10,409 nucleotides of DNA. Source: an uncultured Mycoplasmatota bacterium (GTDB lineage: Bacteria > Bacillota_I > Bacilli_A > RF39 > UBA660). Positions 1 to 6,257 of this stretch are shown here, piece by piece (the first letter of the stretch is position 1; the number at the start of each line of letters is the position of its first letter). The notes under the pieces were generated by a model, which had not been told where the DNA came from, did not search any database, and saw only the letters and a list, made by a program, of their open reading frames with translations. A program made the position numbers and the translations under genes. The stretch spans positions 1-10,409 of the forward strand of contig URWD01000034.1 of assembly GCA_900551525.1 (NCBI GenBank), written 5' to 3'.

Positions 1-197
1 GTCTTACACCAGAAGAAGATGAAATGTTAGTTAGAAATACCAGAGATGAATTAGTTCGTAGAGAGGCTCTCACAGAAGGTGAAGCTGAAGGAAAAACTAA
101 AATTGCAATTAATTTACTTAAAAAAAATTATCCTGTTGATGAAATAGTTGAAATAACTGGTTTATCCAAAGAAGACATAGAAAAATTAAACAGATAA
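1..197 (+). CDS. Rpn/YhgA-like PD-(D/E)XK nuclease family protein, C-terminal fragment (5' end outside window)
   Basis: This is the last 64 codons of a gene that begins left of the window; the complete codons start at base 3 and the stop is TAA at 195-197. The fragment has an acidic start (LTPEEDEMLVRNTRDELVRR), then an EGEAEGK stretch, then a helical tail with KIAINLLKKNYPVDEI and ITGLSKEDIEKL. This Glu/Gly-rich linker followed by a short helix-turn-helix-like tail is characteristic of the ends of Rpn (recombination-promoting nuclease, putative transposase, PDDEXK_2) proteins, which often occur in many copies per genome. The nuclease core is not in the window, so catalytic residues cannot be checked and the gene could be intact or broken. 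A terminator follows directly, which separates it from the housekeeping operon. The family call rests on the tail alone. Confidence 0.6.
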   Translation, partial: LTPEEDEMLVRNTRDELVRREALTEGEAEGKTKIAINLLKKNYPVDEIVEITGLSKEDIEKLNR

Positions 198-231
198 AAT
201 AAGAAAATCTAAAATTATACAAGATTAAGTT

Positions 232-277
232 AAGGCTATTACTAATTAAACAAATAATTTTGTAATAGTCTTTTTTT
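232..277 (+). terminator. Rho-independent terminator after the Rpn-like gene
   Basis: A 9-bp stem GGCTATTAC (234-242) pairs with GTAATAGTC (262-270) with one G-U pair, followed by seven T (271-277). Two A (232-233) can extend the stem into the T tract. The 19-nt loop contains a further AATTA/TAATT pairing that may close it. It insulates the Rpn-like gene from the argS operon promoter downstream. Confidence 0.8.
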
Positions 278-349
278 GTTATTAAAAAAACAATCATAAG
301 TAATTTTAAAAAAGCAGTAATTATTTTATTAAAAATTAAATATTTTTGC

Positions 350-378
350 TATACATTTAATATAAAGTTTGTTATAAT
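350..378 (+). promoter_or_regulatory. SigA-type promoter with extended -10 for the DUF1934-argS operon
   Basis: The -10 is a perfect TATAAT at 373-378 with an upstream TG (370-371), giving an extended -10. At 17-bp spacing the -35 is TATACA (350-355), four of six matches. Transcription would start near 385, giving a leader of about 20 nt that carries the AAGAGGTGA ribosome-binding site. The leader is too short for a T-box, so argS does not appear to be under tRNA-sensing control here. The bases between the terminator (277) and this promoter are A/T-rich and show nothing else. Confidence 0.7.
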
Positions 379-405
379 ATGGAAGAAAAAAAGAGGTGAC
401 TAACC

Positions 406-738
406 ATGAAAATTGATTGGAAACTAAAAAATGGCGAAGAAGTCATAATTAATGAAATAGACAAAGCAGCAAAATATGAAGATAATATAATATACTATGT
501 AGATGAATATGGTACTCATGTGATAGATAGAAACAATAGAATTTATGAACGACGATGTCCAGAAGATATATTCAGAGTTGATTTTAACAACAATTTATTA
601 ACAGTAATATTTGAAAATAATAATTTAAAATATGATATAAATACAAAATATGAAGAAGAAAACAATAAAATACGATTAACCTATTCATTAGGTGATGAAA
701 TAAAAGTAATAGAAATTACTAGAAAAGAGGAATTATGA
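406..738 (+). CDS. DUF1934 (YwiB-like) small beta-barrel protein
   Basis: A 110-residue cytosolic protein with no signal peptide, made of alternating short strands and turns. The C-terminal half (YEEENNKIRLTYSLGDEIK, then VIEIT) resembles the DUF1934/YwiB family, small calycin-like barrels of unknown function. In Bacillus subtilis ywiB lies immediately before argS, and here too the stop codon overlaps the argS start (ATGA, 735-738), which predicts translational coupling. The start is fixed by AAGAGGTGA at 391-399, seven bases from ATG. It is shorter than the roughly 140 residues usual for the family, mostly through lost loops. Position supports the assignment as much as sequence does; the molecular function is not known. 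Confidence 0.6.
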   Translation: MKIDWKLKNGEEVIINEIDKAAKYEDNIIYYVDEYGTHVIDRNNRIYERRCPEDIFRVDFNNNLLTVIFENNNLKYDINTKYEEENNKIRLTYSLGDEIKVIEITRKEEL

Positions 739-2342
739 AAAATTTATTAACAGAAGAAATTAAAAAGGCTTTAGATGCCCTAGAAGTAACAGATGTAGAA
801 ATTGAAGTAACTAAACCAGCTTTAGCTGAAAATGGTGACTTTTCAACTAATATTGCTATGAAATTAGCAAGAACTTTAAAGAAAAATCCAATGCTTATTG
901 CGGAAGAAATTGTAAGTAAAATTGATAATTCGAGTATTAAAAATATTGAAATTAAAGCACCAGGTTTTATAAATTTCTTTGTATCTAAAGATTATTTACT
1001 TGAAAATATCAACAAAGTTTTAGATGAAAAAGAAAGATATGGAAGTTCAAATATAGGTAATGGACAAAAAATCAACATTGAATTTGTTAGTGCCAATCCA
1101 ACCGGAATACTTCACTTAGGTAATGCTCGTGGTGGTGCTTATGGTGACTCACTTGCACGTATAATGAAATTCTGCGGATTTGATGTAACTAGTGAATACT
1201 ATATTAATGACTTAGGAAGTCAAATAACAAACTTAGGTTTATCAATTATAGCTCGTTATAAAGAAATATGTGGACTTCCATCAGAAATGCCTGAAAATGG
1301 TTATTATGGTAAAGAAATAATTGCTATAGCACAAAAGTTATATGATGAACACAAAGATACATATTTAGATAAAGATTTAGATTATTTCAAAAAATTAGGA
1401 ACAGAAGAAATGGTTGGACACATCTTTGATGATTTAAAAGAATATAGAATTGAATATGATGTTAAAACAAGTGAAAAAGCTTTATCAGAAAAATATGATT
1501 TAAAAGAAGTAGTGAATATTTTAAATAAAAATGGCTACACTTATGAAAAGGATGGAGCAACATGGTTTAAATGTAGCGCCCTATTTGATGACAAAGACCA
1601 TGTTTTAATTAAAGAAGATGGTAATGCTACATACTTTTTACCAGATATAGCATATCACATGGATAAAATTAATCGTGGTTTTGATAAAATGATAGACATT
1701 TTCGGAGCAGACCATCATGGATACGTAGCACGTTTAAAAAGTAGTGTTAAGGCTCTAGGAAATGACCCAGAAAAACTAGAAGTTAAACTATTACAATTAG
1801 TAAGGCTTGTAGAAAATGGTGAAGTAGTAAAAATGAGTAAAAGAACTGGTAAATCAGTTACATTAAAAGAATTAATTGATGAAGTCGGAGTTAATGCTGC
1901 TAGATATTATTTTTCAAAATATAGTTTAGATACTCAAATGGATTTTGACTTAGGACTTGCTAAAAGTAAATCTAACGAAAACCCAGTATTTTACGTAAGT
2001 TATGCCTATGCAAGAATTTGTTCAATTCTAAAAGGACAAGAAAATGTAAAAAAATGTGAAAAATATATTGCAATTAAAGACGATACATCATATAATGTTC
2101 TAGAAAAAGTTTATGAATTCCCAGAAGTGGTAAAAACATCAGCAACAAAAGAGTTGCCGCACTTAATTACCAACTATGTATATGAACTAGCAAGTTTATT
2201 CCATTTATACTATGCTAAAAATCGTGTGCTTACTGATGATGAAGAAGAAACTTTGGAAAATTTAAATTTAATCAAATGTGTTAAACAAACATTATTTAAT
2301 GCACTTGATTTAATCGGGGTTATCCCACCAGAACAAATGTAA
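735..2342 (+). CDS. argS: Arginyl-tRNA synthetase (class I)
   Basis: Charges tRNA-Arg with arginine using ATP, in the cytosol. The 535 residues follow the ArgS order: an N-terminal additional domain (about 1-105, with the ENGDFSTNIAMKLA motif), a Rossmann catalytic core holding the class I signature HLGN (127-130, the HIGH equivalent, inside SANPTGILHLGNARGGAYGD), the GADHHGYVARLK segment (324-335), the KMSKR loop (366-370) with the ArgS-typical VTLKELIDEVG after it, and an alpha-helical anticodon-binding domain ending in IGVIPPEQM. Length is slightly below the usual 550-560, with nothing essential missing. The start ATG overlaps the preceding stop and is preceded by AGAGGA. Its own stop overlaps the ribosome-binding site of rpoE, so the three genes form one tight transcript. 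Confidence 0.98.
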   Translation: MKNLLTEEIKKALDALEVTDVEIEVTKPALAENGDFSTNIAMKLARTLKKNPMLIAEEIVSKIDNSSIKNIEIKAPGFINFFVSKDYLLENINKVLDEKERYGSSNIGNGQKINIEFVSANPTGILHLGNARGGAYGDSLARIMKFCGFDVTSEYYINDLGSQITNLGLSIIARYKEICGLPSEMPENGYYGKEIIAIAQKLYDEHKDTYLDKDLDYFKKLGTEEMVGHIFDDLKEYRIEYDVKTSEKALSEKYDLKEVVNILNKNGYTYEKDGATWFKCSALFDDKDHVLIKEDGNATYFLPDIAYHMDKINRGFDKMIDIFGADHHGYVARLKSSVKALGNDPEKLEVKLLQLVRLVENGEVVKMSKRTGKSVTLKELIDEVGVNAARYYFSKYSLDTQMDFDLGLAKSKSNENPVFYVSYAYARICSILKGQENVKKCEKYIAIKDDTSYNVLEKVYEFPEVVKTSATKELPHLITNYVYELASLFHLYYAKNRVLTDDEEETLENLNLIKCVKQTLFNALDLIGVIPPEQM

Positions 2343-2354
2343 GGAGAATGATTT

Positions 2355-2795
2355 ATGAAATTAAAGCAAATACCTAAAGAAGAACTTGAACTAATGGGTT
2401 ATGATGATATTGCTTTACTAATTTTACAAGAAAGTGGAAAAAAGATGAAGCTACGTGATATTTTTGCCAAAGTATGCGCAGTTTTAGAATTACCAGAAGA
2501 AACAGTAGATGAAGAATTAATGGACTTCTTTGAACAAATGTCTATAAATAAAAAATTTATTATGCTTGACAAAGGGTATTGGGACCTTCAATCAAGACAT
2601 AAATTAGACATAGTTTTTGATGATGATGAAGACGAAGAAGAACTAGTGGAAGATGACGAAGAACTAGTAGAAGACGATATAGCTGATGATGAAGATGATA
2701 TTTTCTATGACAAAGATGATGAAACAGGCGATGTTGCAGAAGATGATTTATCTGACCTAGTCGTAGTTGATGACATTGATGAAAGTAATTTATAG
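2355..2795 (+). CDS. rpoE: DNA-directed RNA polymerase delta subunit
   Basis: Delta is a Gram-positive accessory subunit of RNA polymerase that speeds recycling, weakens non-specific RNA and DNA contacts, and sharpens promoter selectivity. The 146 residues show the expected two parts: a folded HARE-HTH domain (about 1-85, with LMGYDDIALLILQESGKKM, LRDIFAKVCAVL and KGYWDLQSRHKLD) and a disordered tail (about 89-144) that is almost entirely Asp and Glu, including two near copies of EELVEDD at 96-108. Start chosen at ATG 2355, eight bases after AAGGAG, which overlaps the argS stop. The stop is TAG. It lies 12 bases after argS and 43 before prfA, with no terminator on either side, so it should be co-transcribed with both. 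The acidic tail makes it unmistakable despite fast sequence drift in the family. Confidence 0.95.
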   Translation: MKLKQIPKEELELMGYDDIALLILQESGKKMKLRDIFAKVCAVLELPEETVDEELMDFFEQMSINKKFIMLDKGYWDLQSRHKLDIVFDDDEDEEELVEDDEELVEDDIADDEDDIFYDKDDETGDVAEDDLSDLVVVDDIDESNL

Positions 2796-2838
2796 CATCT
2801 ACTTAAAATTTTAATCTACGATAGAAAGGAAGATAAAA

Positions 2839-3903
2839 ATGTTTAATAGATTAGATGCAATTGAAGAAAAATACAATGAATTAACTAAAGACTTAAGTAA
2901 TCCAGAGATATTAAATGATTTTAATAAAGTAAAAGAGCTATCTAAGGAGCAAAGTGACTTAGAAGAAACAGTTATGGCTTATAGAAAATATAAACAAGCT
3001 CAAAATAATCTTGAAGAAGCTAAAATAATGGAAAATGATCCTGAGTTAAAAGAAATAGCTGAGGAAGAAATTGCTACACTTACAACTGAAATAGATAAAT
3101 TATATCATGAATTAGAAATACTTTTAGTTCCAAAAGATGAAAATGATGGTAAGAATGTTATCATGGAAATAAGAGGAGCTGCAGGTGGAGATGAAGCTAA
3201 CATCTTTGCTGGTGACTTATTCAGAATGTATTCTTACTATGCCGAAAAAAATGGTTGGAAAATTGAAGTACTTCATGAACTTGAAGGTACTAGTGGTGGT
3301 TTTTCACAAATAGAATTCATGGTAAAGGGAGCAAATGTTTATAGCAAACTAAAATATGAAAGTGGTTCTCACCGAGTTCAAAGAGTACCAGTAACAGAAA
3401 CTCAAGGAAGAGTTCATACATCAACAGCTACAGTTCTAGTAATGCCAGAAGTTGATACAGTAAACATTGACATAAAAGAAAGCGATTTAAAAATTGATGT
3501 ATATCATTCAAGTGGAGCAGGTGGACAATCAGTAAATACTGCCAATTCTGCAGTTCGTATTACACACGTTCCAACCGGAGTAGTTGTTACTTGTCAAACA
3601 GAAAGAAGTCAACTTCGTAACAAAGAAAGAGCGATGCAACTATTAAAAATCAAAATAAATGATGAAATTACACATAAACAAGAAAGTGAAATCGGAGCTG
3701 AAAGAAAATCTAAAATTGGTACTGGTGATCGTTCTGAAAAGATTAGAACTTACAACTATCCACAAAACAGAGTTACTGACCACAGAATAAACTTCTCAAC
3801 AATGACTTTAGATAGAGTTATGGATGGTGAACTTGAACCAGTTATTGAAGCTTTGATAACTGAAGATTTAAAATTAAAACTAGCTGGAATGTCTTTAGAG
3901 TAG
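2839..3903 (+). CDS. prfA: Peptide chain release factor 1
   Basis: RF1 reads UAA and UAG in the ribosomal A site and triggers hydrolysis of the finished peptide. The 354 residues carry a coiled N-terminal domain 1 (about 1-95), the GAAGGDEANIFAGDLFRMY block (113-131), the tripeptide anticodon PVT at 184-186 in RVPVTETQGRVHTSTATV (P-x-T is the RF1 type; RF2 has SPF), and the catalytic GGQ at 228-230 in SSGAGGQSVNT, whose Gln is the target of PrmC. Length is normal for the family. Start ATG 2839 is preceded by AAAGGA. The gene ends in TAG, a codon that only RF1 can read, and that stop lies inside a terminator hairpin (see 3882-3917). prmC follows at 29 bases. Confidence 0.98.
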   Translation: MFNRLDAIEEKYNELTKDLSNPEILNDFNKVKELSKEQSDLEETVMAYRKYKQAQNNLEEAKIMENDPELKEIAEEEIATLTTEIDKLYHELEILLVPKDENDGKNVIMEIRGAAGGDEANIFAGDLFRMYSYYAEKNGWKIEVLHELEGTSGGFSQIEFMVKGANVYSKLKYESGSHRVQRVPVTETQGRVHTSTATVLVMPEVDTVNIDIKESDLKIDVYHSSGAGGQSVNTANSAVRITHVPTGVVVTCQTERSQLRNKERAMQLLKIKINDEITHKQESEIGAERKSKIGTGDRSEKIRTYNYPQNRVTDHRINFSTMTLDRVMDGELEPVIEALITEDLKLKLAGMSLE

Positions 3904-3917
3904 ACCCAGCTTTTTTT
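3882..3917 (+). terminator. Rho-independent terminator/attenuator overlapping the prfA stop codon
   Basis: AGCTGG (3882-3887) pairs perfectly with CCAGCT (3906-3911). Inside it GTCT (3891-3894) pairs with AGAC (3902-3905), leaving a 3-nt bulge and a 7-nt loop; a T tract follows to 3917. The hairpin includes the last codons and the TAG stop of prfA (3901-3903), so a ribosome sitting at that stop would keep it unfolded. Just after it come the GGAGG ribosome-binding site and the start of prmC. It therefore probably sets the ratio of prfA to prmC and downstream transcript instead of ending the operon completely. Confidence 0.7.
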
Positions 3918-3932
3918 GAATATGGAGGAAAC

Positions 3933-4649
3933 ATGAAACCTGATTACATAAGTGTTCCAGACTGGGAACTTTTATTAAAAAAATATCCAAATAAAGAAGA
4001 ACTTTTAGATAAACTAACAAATTATCCACCTCAGTACTTAATAGGCAATGTAGAGTTTCTAGGGCAAACAATAAATGTAGATAAAAGAGTTCTAATACCG
4101 AGATTTGAAACGGAATTACTCGTAGATAAAACTATTAAATATGCCAAAGAATTATTTAATAAAAAAATAAATGTAATAGATTTAGGAACTGGAAGTGGAT
4201 GTATAGCTATATCACTTAAAAATAATCTAGATGCAAATGTAACGGCACTAGATATTTCAAAAGATGCCTTAGATTTAGCTAAGGAAAATGCTAAACTTAA
4301 TAATGCAGAAATAACATTTATTCATAAAAGTATGACTGATGACTTACAAAATAGTTATGACATCATAATATCTAATCCACCATATATACCATACGATGGT
4401 TTTGTAGAAGAAAAAGTAAAAAAAACAGAACCAAATATAGCCATATTTGCAGATAACAATGGACTATATTTTTATGAAGAAATATTAAATAAACATTTAT
4501 CTCATTTAAATTCACCAGGATTAATAGCATTTGAAATTGGTGATAATCAAAAAGAACTTTTAGAAGAGTTAGTATCAAAATTAAATTTAAAATATTCATT
4601 TGAAAATGATTTACAAGGTTTACCAAGATATTTATTTATATTTAAATGA
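3933..4649 (+). CDS. prmC: Release factor glutamine methyltransferase
   Basis: PrmC transfers a methyl group from S-adenosylmethionine to the Gln of the GGQ loop of RF1 and RF2, raising termination efficiency. Visible motifs in the 238 residues: VLIPRFETELLVD (53-65), SAM-binding motif I DLGTGSGCIAISL (83-95), the acidic ALDISKDAL at the end of strand 2 (105-113), and the glutamine-binding NPPY (148-151) that defines N5-glutamine methyltransferases, followed by YIPYDG. The family is usually 275-290 residues; the shortfall is in the N-terminal helical domain that docks release factors, reduced here to about 35 residues. The truncation is not a start error, because ATG 3933 has a strong GGAGGA site five bases upstream. 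The stop is TGA, and the GLPRYLFIFK ending is normal for the family. Confidence 0.95.
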   Translation: MKPDYISVPDWELLLKKYPNKEELLDKLTNYPPQYLIGNVEFLGQTINVDKRVLIPRFETELLVDKTIKYAKELFNKKINVIDLGTGSGCIAISLKNNLDANVTALDISKDALDLAKENAKLNNAEITFIHKSMTDDLQNSYDIIISNPPYIPYDGFVEEKVKKTEPNIAIFADNNGLYFYEEILNKHLSHLNSPGLIAFEIGDNQKELLEELVSKLNLKYSFENDLQGLPRYLFIFK

Positions 4650-4693
4650 ATAAATATTAAAAAAACTAACCATCATTAATTCAGGTGATAAAG

Positions 4694-5197
4694 TTGAAAA
4701 AAATAATAATTGCATTATTTTTAGTAACATTATTAATATTAGTAAATAAAAAAGAAACAAAAGTATTAATACCAGAAGATGCCATTAGATTTAGAATAAT
4801 AGCAAATAGCAATAAAATAGAAGATCAAACTCAAAAATTAGAAATAAAAAAAGAATTAGAACCCGTTATTACTAACATTTTATCAACATCAAATTCTTTC
4901 GATGAAACACGTAAAGAAATAAAAAATAATATATATGAAGTAAAAAACATATTAAATAAATACGACACACAGTACAAAATCAATTATGGTCTTAACTATT
5001 TTCCTGAAAAAAATTATAAAGGAGTAACTTATAAAGCTGGAGAATATGAGTCTTTAGTGGTAACTTTAGGTGATGGACTTGGTGATAATTGGTGGTGTGT
5101 ATTATTTCCTCCATTATGTTTACTTGAAGCAAGTGAAGACGATTATGATGATATTACTTATACATCTTATATAAAAGAGTTAATAGACAAATATTAA
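4694..5197 (+). CDS. spoIIR: Stage II sporulation protein R
   Basis: In spore formers SpoIIR is made in the forespore under sigma-F, exported, and triggers SpoIIGA to process pro-sigma-E in the mother cell. The 167 residues start with a hydrophobic export segment (about 4-18), then IRFRIIANSNKIEDQTQKLE (31-50), the family signature, and the conserved NWWCVLFPPLCLLE (132-145) preceded by AGEYESLVVTLGDG. The usual length is about 200-230, so it is compact; both ends of the domain are present. I chose TTG 4694 because AGGTGAT (4683-4689) lies at ideal distance; an in-frame GTG at 4685 falls inside that site. It follows prmC by 44 bases, as in the Bacillus order, and no sigma-F promoter was recognised with confidence. 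Whether the organism sporulates cannot be told from this window. Confidence 0.9.
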   Translation: MKKIIIALFLVTLLILVNKKETKVLIPEDAIRFRIIANSNKIEDQTQKLEIKKELEPVITNILSTSNSFDETRKEIKNNIYEVKNILNKYDTQYKINYGLNYFPEKNYKGVTYKAGEYESLVVTLGDGLGDNWWCVLFPPLCLLEASEDDYDDITYTSYIKELIDKY

Positions 5198-5223
5198 TAA
5201 GCATATATTTAAATGGTGATTAT

Positions 5224-5757
5224 ATGCAAGAACTATTATCCATAATTTTAATCGGAGTATCCTTATCGATGGATACTTTTTCTCTGTCTTTAAGTATGGG
5301 CTCATTAATTCGAAATAATAAATATTTAAAATTTTTTCCTTTCATTGTAGGTATATTTCACTTTTTTATGCCCATTATTGGTAATAAAATTGGTATAAGT
5401 ATCATGAATTATTTTAATTTAGCAAGTAATATAGTACTTGGTCTAGTTTTAATAATTCTCGGAGTAAATTTAGCTATTAATTATTTTAAAAAAGAAGAAA
5501 TAAACATAAATTTAAGTTGTATAAGTATTTTATTTTTAGCTTTTAGTGTTAGTATTGACTCATTTACTGTGGGTTTAGGTATAAGTGATATCACTAATAA
5601 ATTTATGCTATCAAGTTTTATTTTCTCAGTATGCAGTTTTTCATTTACTTCATTAGGTTTAATAATTGGAAAATATTCTAGTAAACTAATTGGTAATTAT
5701 GCTAGTATCATAGGTATTTTACTACTTATTTTACTTGGTATATTTCATATTTTATAA
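5224..5757 (+). CDS. mntP: Manganese efflux pump, MntP family
   Basis: A 177-residue polytopic membrane protein with about six hydrophobic segments (roughly 1-24, 36-58, 65-87, 98-120, 127-150, 157-177) and two similar halves, typical of MntP. The two half-site motifs SLSMDTFSLSLSMG (13-26) and SVSIDSFTVGLGI (108-120) place Asp17 and Asp112 in membrane segments, as expected for metal binding; FIVGIFHFFMPIIG (40-53) matches the second MntP helix. MntP exports Mn2+ to avoid manganese toxicity. The related sporulation protein YtaF is the main alternative, but the helix-2 motif favours MntP. Start ATG 5224 has GGTGAT (5215-5220). Only 26 bases separate it from spoIIR, leaving no space for the manganese riboswitch (yybP-ykoY) that often precedes this gene. 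In B. subtilis mntP also lies a few genes after spoIIR. Confidence 0.85.
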   Translation: MQELLSIILIGVSLSMDTFSLSLSMGSLIRNNKYLKFFPFIVGIFHFFMPIIGNKIGISIMNYFNLASNIVLGLVLIILGVNLAINYFKKEEININLSCISILFLAFSVSIDSFTVGLGISDITNKFMLSSFIFSVCSFSFTSLGLIIGKYSSKLIGNYASIIGILLLILLGIFHIL

Positions 5758-5761
5758 ATAA

Positions 5762-5790
5762 TTTACAATTAACTTAATATTTGTTATAAT
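5762..5790 (+). promoter_or_regulatory. Near-consensus SigA promoter with extended -10 for the zinc-ribbon gene and murA
   Basis: TTTACA (5762-5767) and TATAAT (5785-5790) are separated by exactly 17 bases, with TG at 5782-5783 as an extended -10. The predicted transcript starts near 5797, giving at most a very short leader. The 11 bases ending in this -10 (TTTGTTATAAT) are identical to those of the argS-operon promoter at 368-378. Confidence 0.75.
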
Positions 5791-5815
5791 TGTCTTAGAA
5801 ATGAGTGTGATTATT

Positions 5816-6211
5816 TTGGAAATTTTGTTTTTTATAATACCAATTCTTGTAGTATTAACTTTTATCTTTACCATTGCTTTAATGGTAAGTCCTAAGCTAA
5901 GGGGAAAATGGATGAGCAAACAAATTGAAGCTACTAAACACATGATGGAATATAGTAAAGATGACTTAAAAGAAATTTTATCAACATCAAAAAGTGTAGA
6001 AGTAAATGCAGAAAAAGAAATATTAGATAACAATGAAGAAATAATGAAAGATAATGTAACAAGAAAAGCAAACATAAATAAAGAAGGAATAGAAATAACA
6101 GCAAAAGCAATAAAAGAAGGATTAACAAATAATAAAGTTTATTGCAAATATTGTGGTAAATTAATTGATATTGATTCGAAATATTGCAAAGTATGTGGAA
6201 GAGAACAATAA
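5816..6211 (+). CDS. Membrane-anchored zinc-ribbon protein
   Basis: An uncharacterised 131-residue protein with three parts: one N-terminal membrane helix (about 3-24, ILFFIIPILVVLTFIFTIAL), a charged, mostly helical linker rich in Lys and Glu (about 27-105, with SPKLRGKWMSKQIEATK at its start), and a C-terminal zinc ribbon with CxxC at 110-113 (YCKYCG) and 124-127 (YCKVCG). This layout is common in Bacillota proteins of unknown role; the ribbon would face the cytoplasm if the helix is an N-out anchor. I place the start at TTG 5816 because GTGAT (5807-5811) is spaced like the sites of its neighbours; ATG 5801, adding five residues, is the alternative but would lie only a few bases from the transcript start with no Shine-Dalgarno site. 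It has its own strong promoter and precedes murA by 46 bases with no terminator. Confidence 0.75.
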   Translation: MEILFFIIPILVVLTFIFTIALMVSPKLRGKWMSKQIEATKHMMEYSKDDLKEILSTSKSVEVNAEKEILDNNEEIMKDNVTRKANINKEGIEITAKAIKEGLTNNKVYCKYCGKLIDIDSKYCKVCGREQ

Positions 6212-6257
6212 TATTTCTATTTTACATGCCATAAATATTATTAAGAGGTGAATTATT

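Noticed and set aside
278..405. T-box or other riboswitch before argS
   Set aside because: The predicted leader is only about 20 nt, and the only terminator (232-277) lies upstream of the promoter.
2796..2838. Terminator between rpoE and prfA
   Set aside because: Only the A/T palindrome TTAAAATTTTAA (2803-2814) is present, with no T tract and no stable stem.
4372..4626. Minus-strand open frame within prmC, and 5752-6075 and 5934-6128 within the zinc-ribbon gene
   Set aside because: Hydrophobic or low-complexity shadows of A-rich coding sequence on the other strand; no start signals.
4641..4693. Sigma-F promoter before spoIIR
   Set aside because: I looked for a GYATA -35 and a GGnnAnAnTA -10 at proper spacing and found no acceptable pair; the region is too A/T-rich for a weak match to mean anything.
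5198..5223. Manganese riboswitch before mntP
   Set aside because: The gap is 26 bases, far too short for the yybP-ykoY aptamer.
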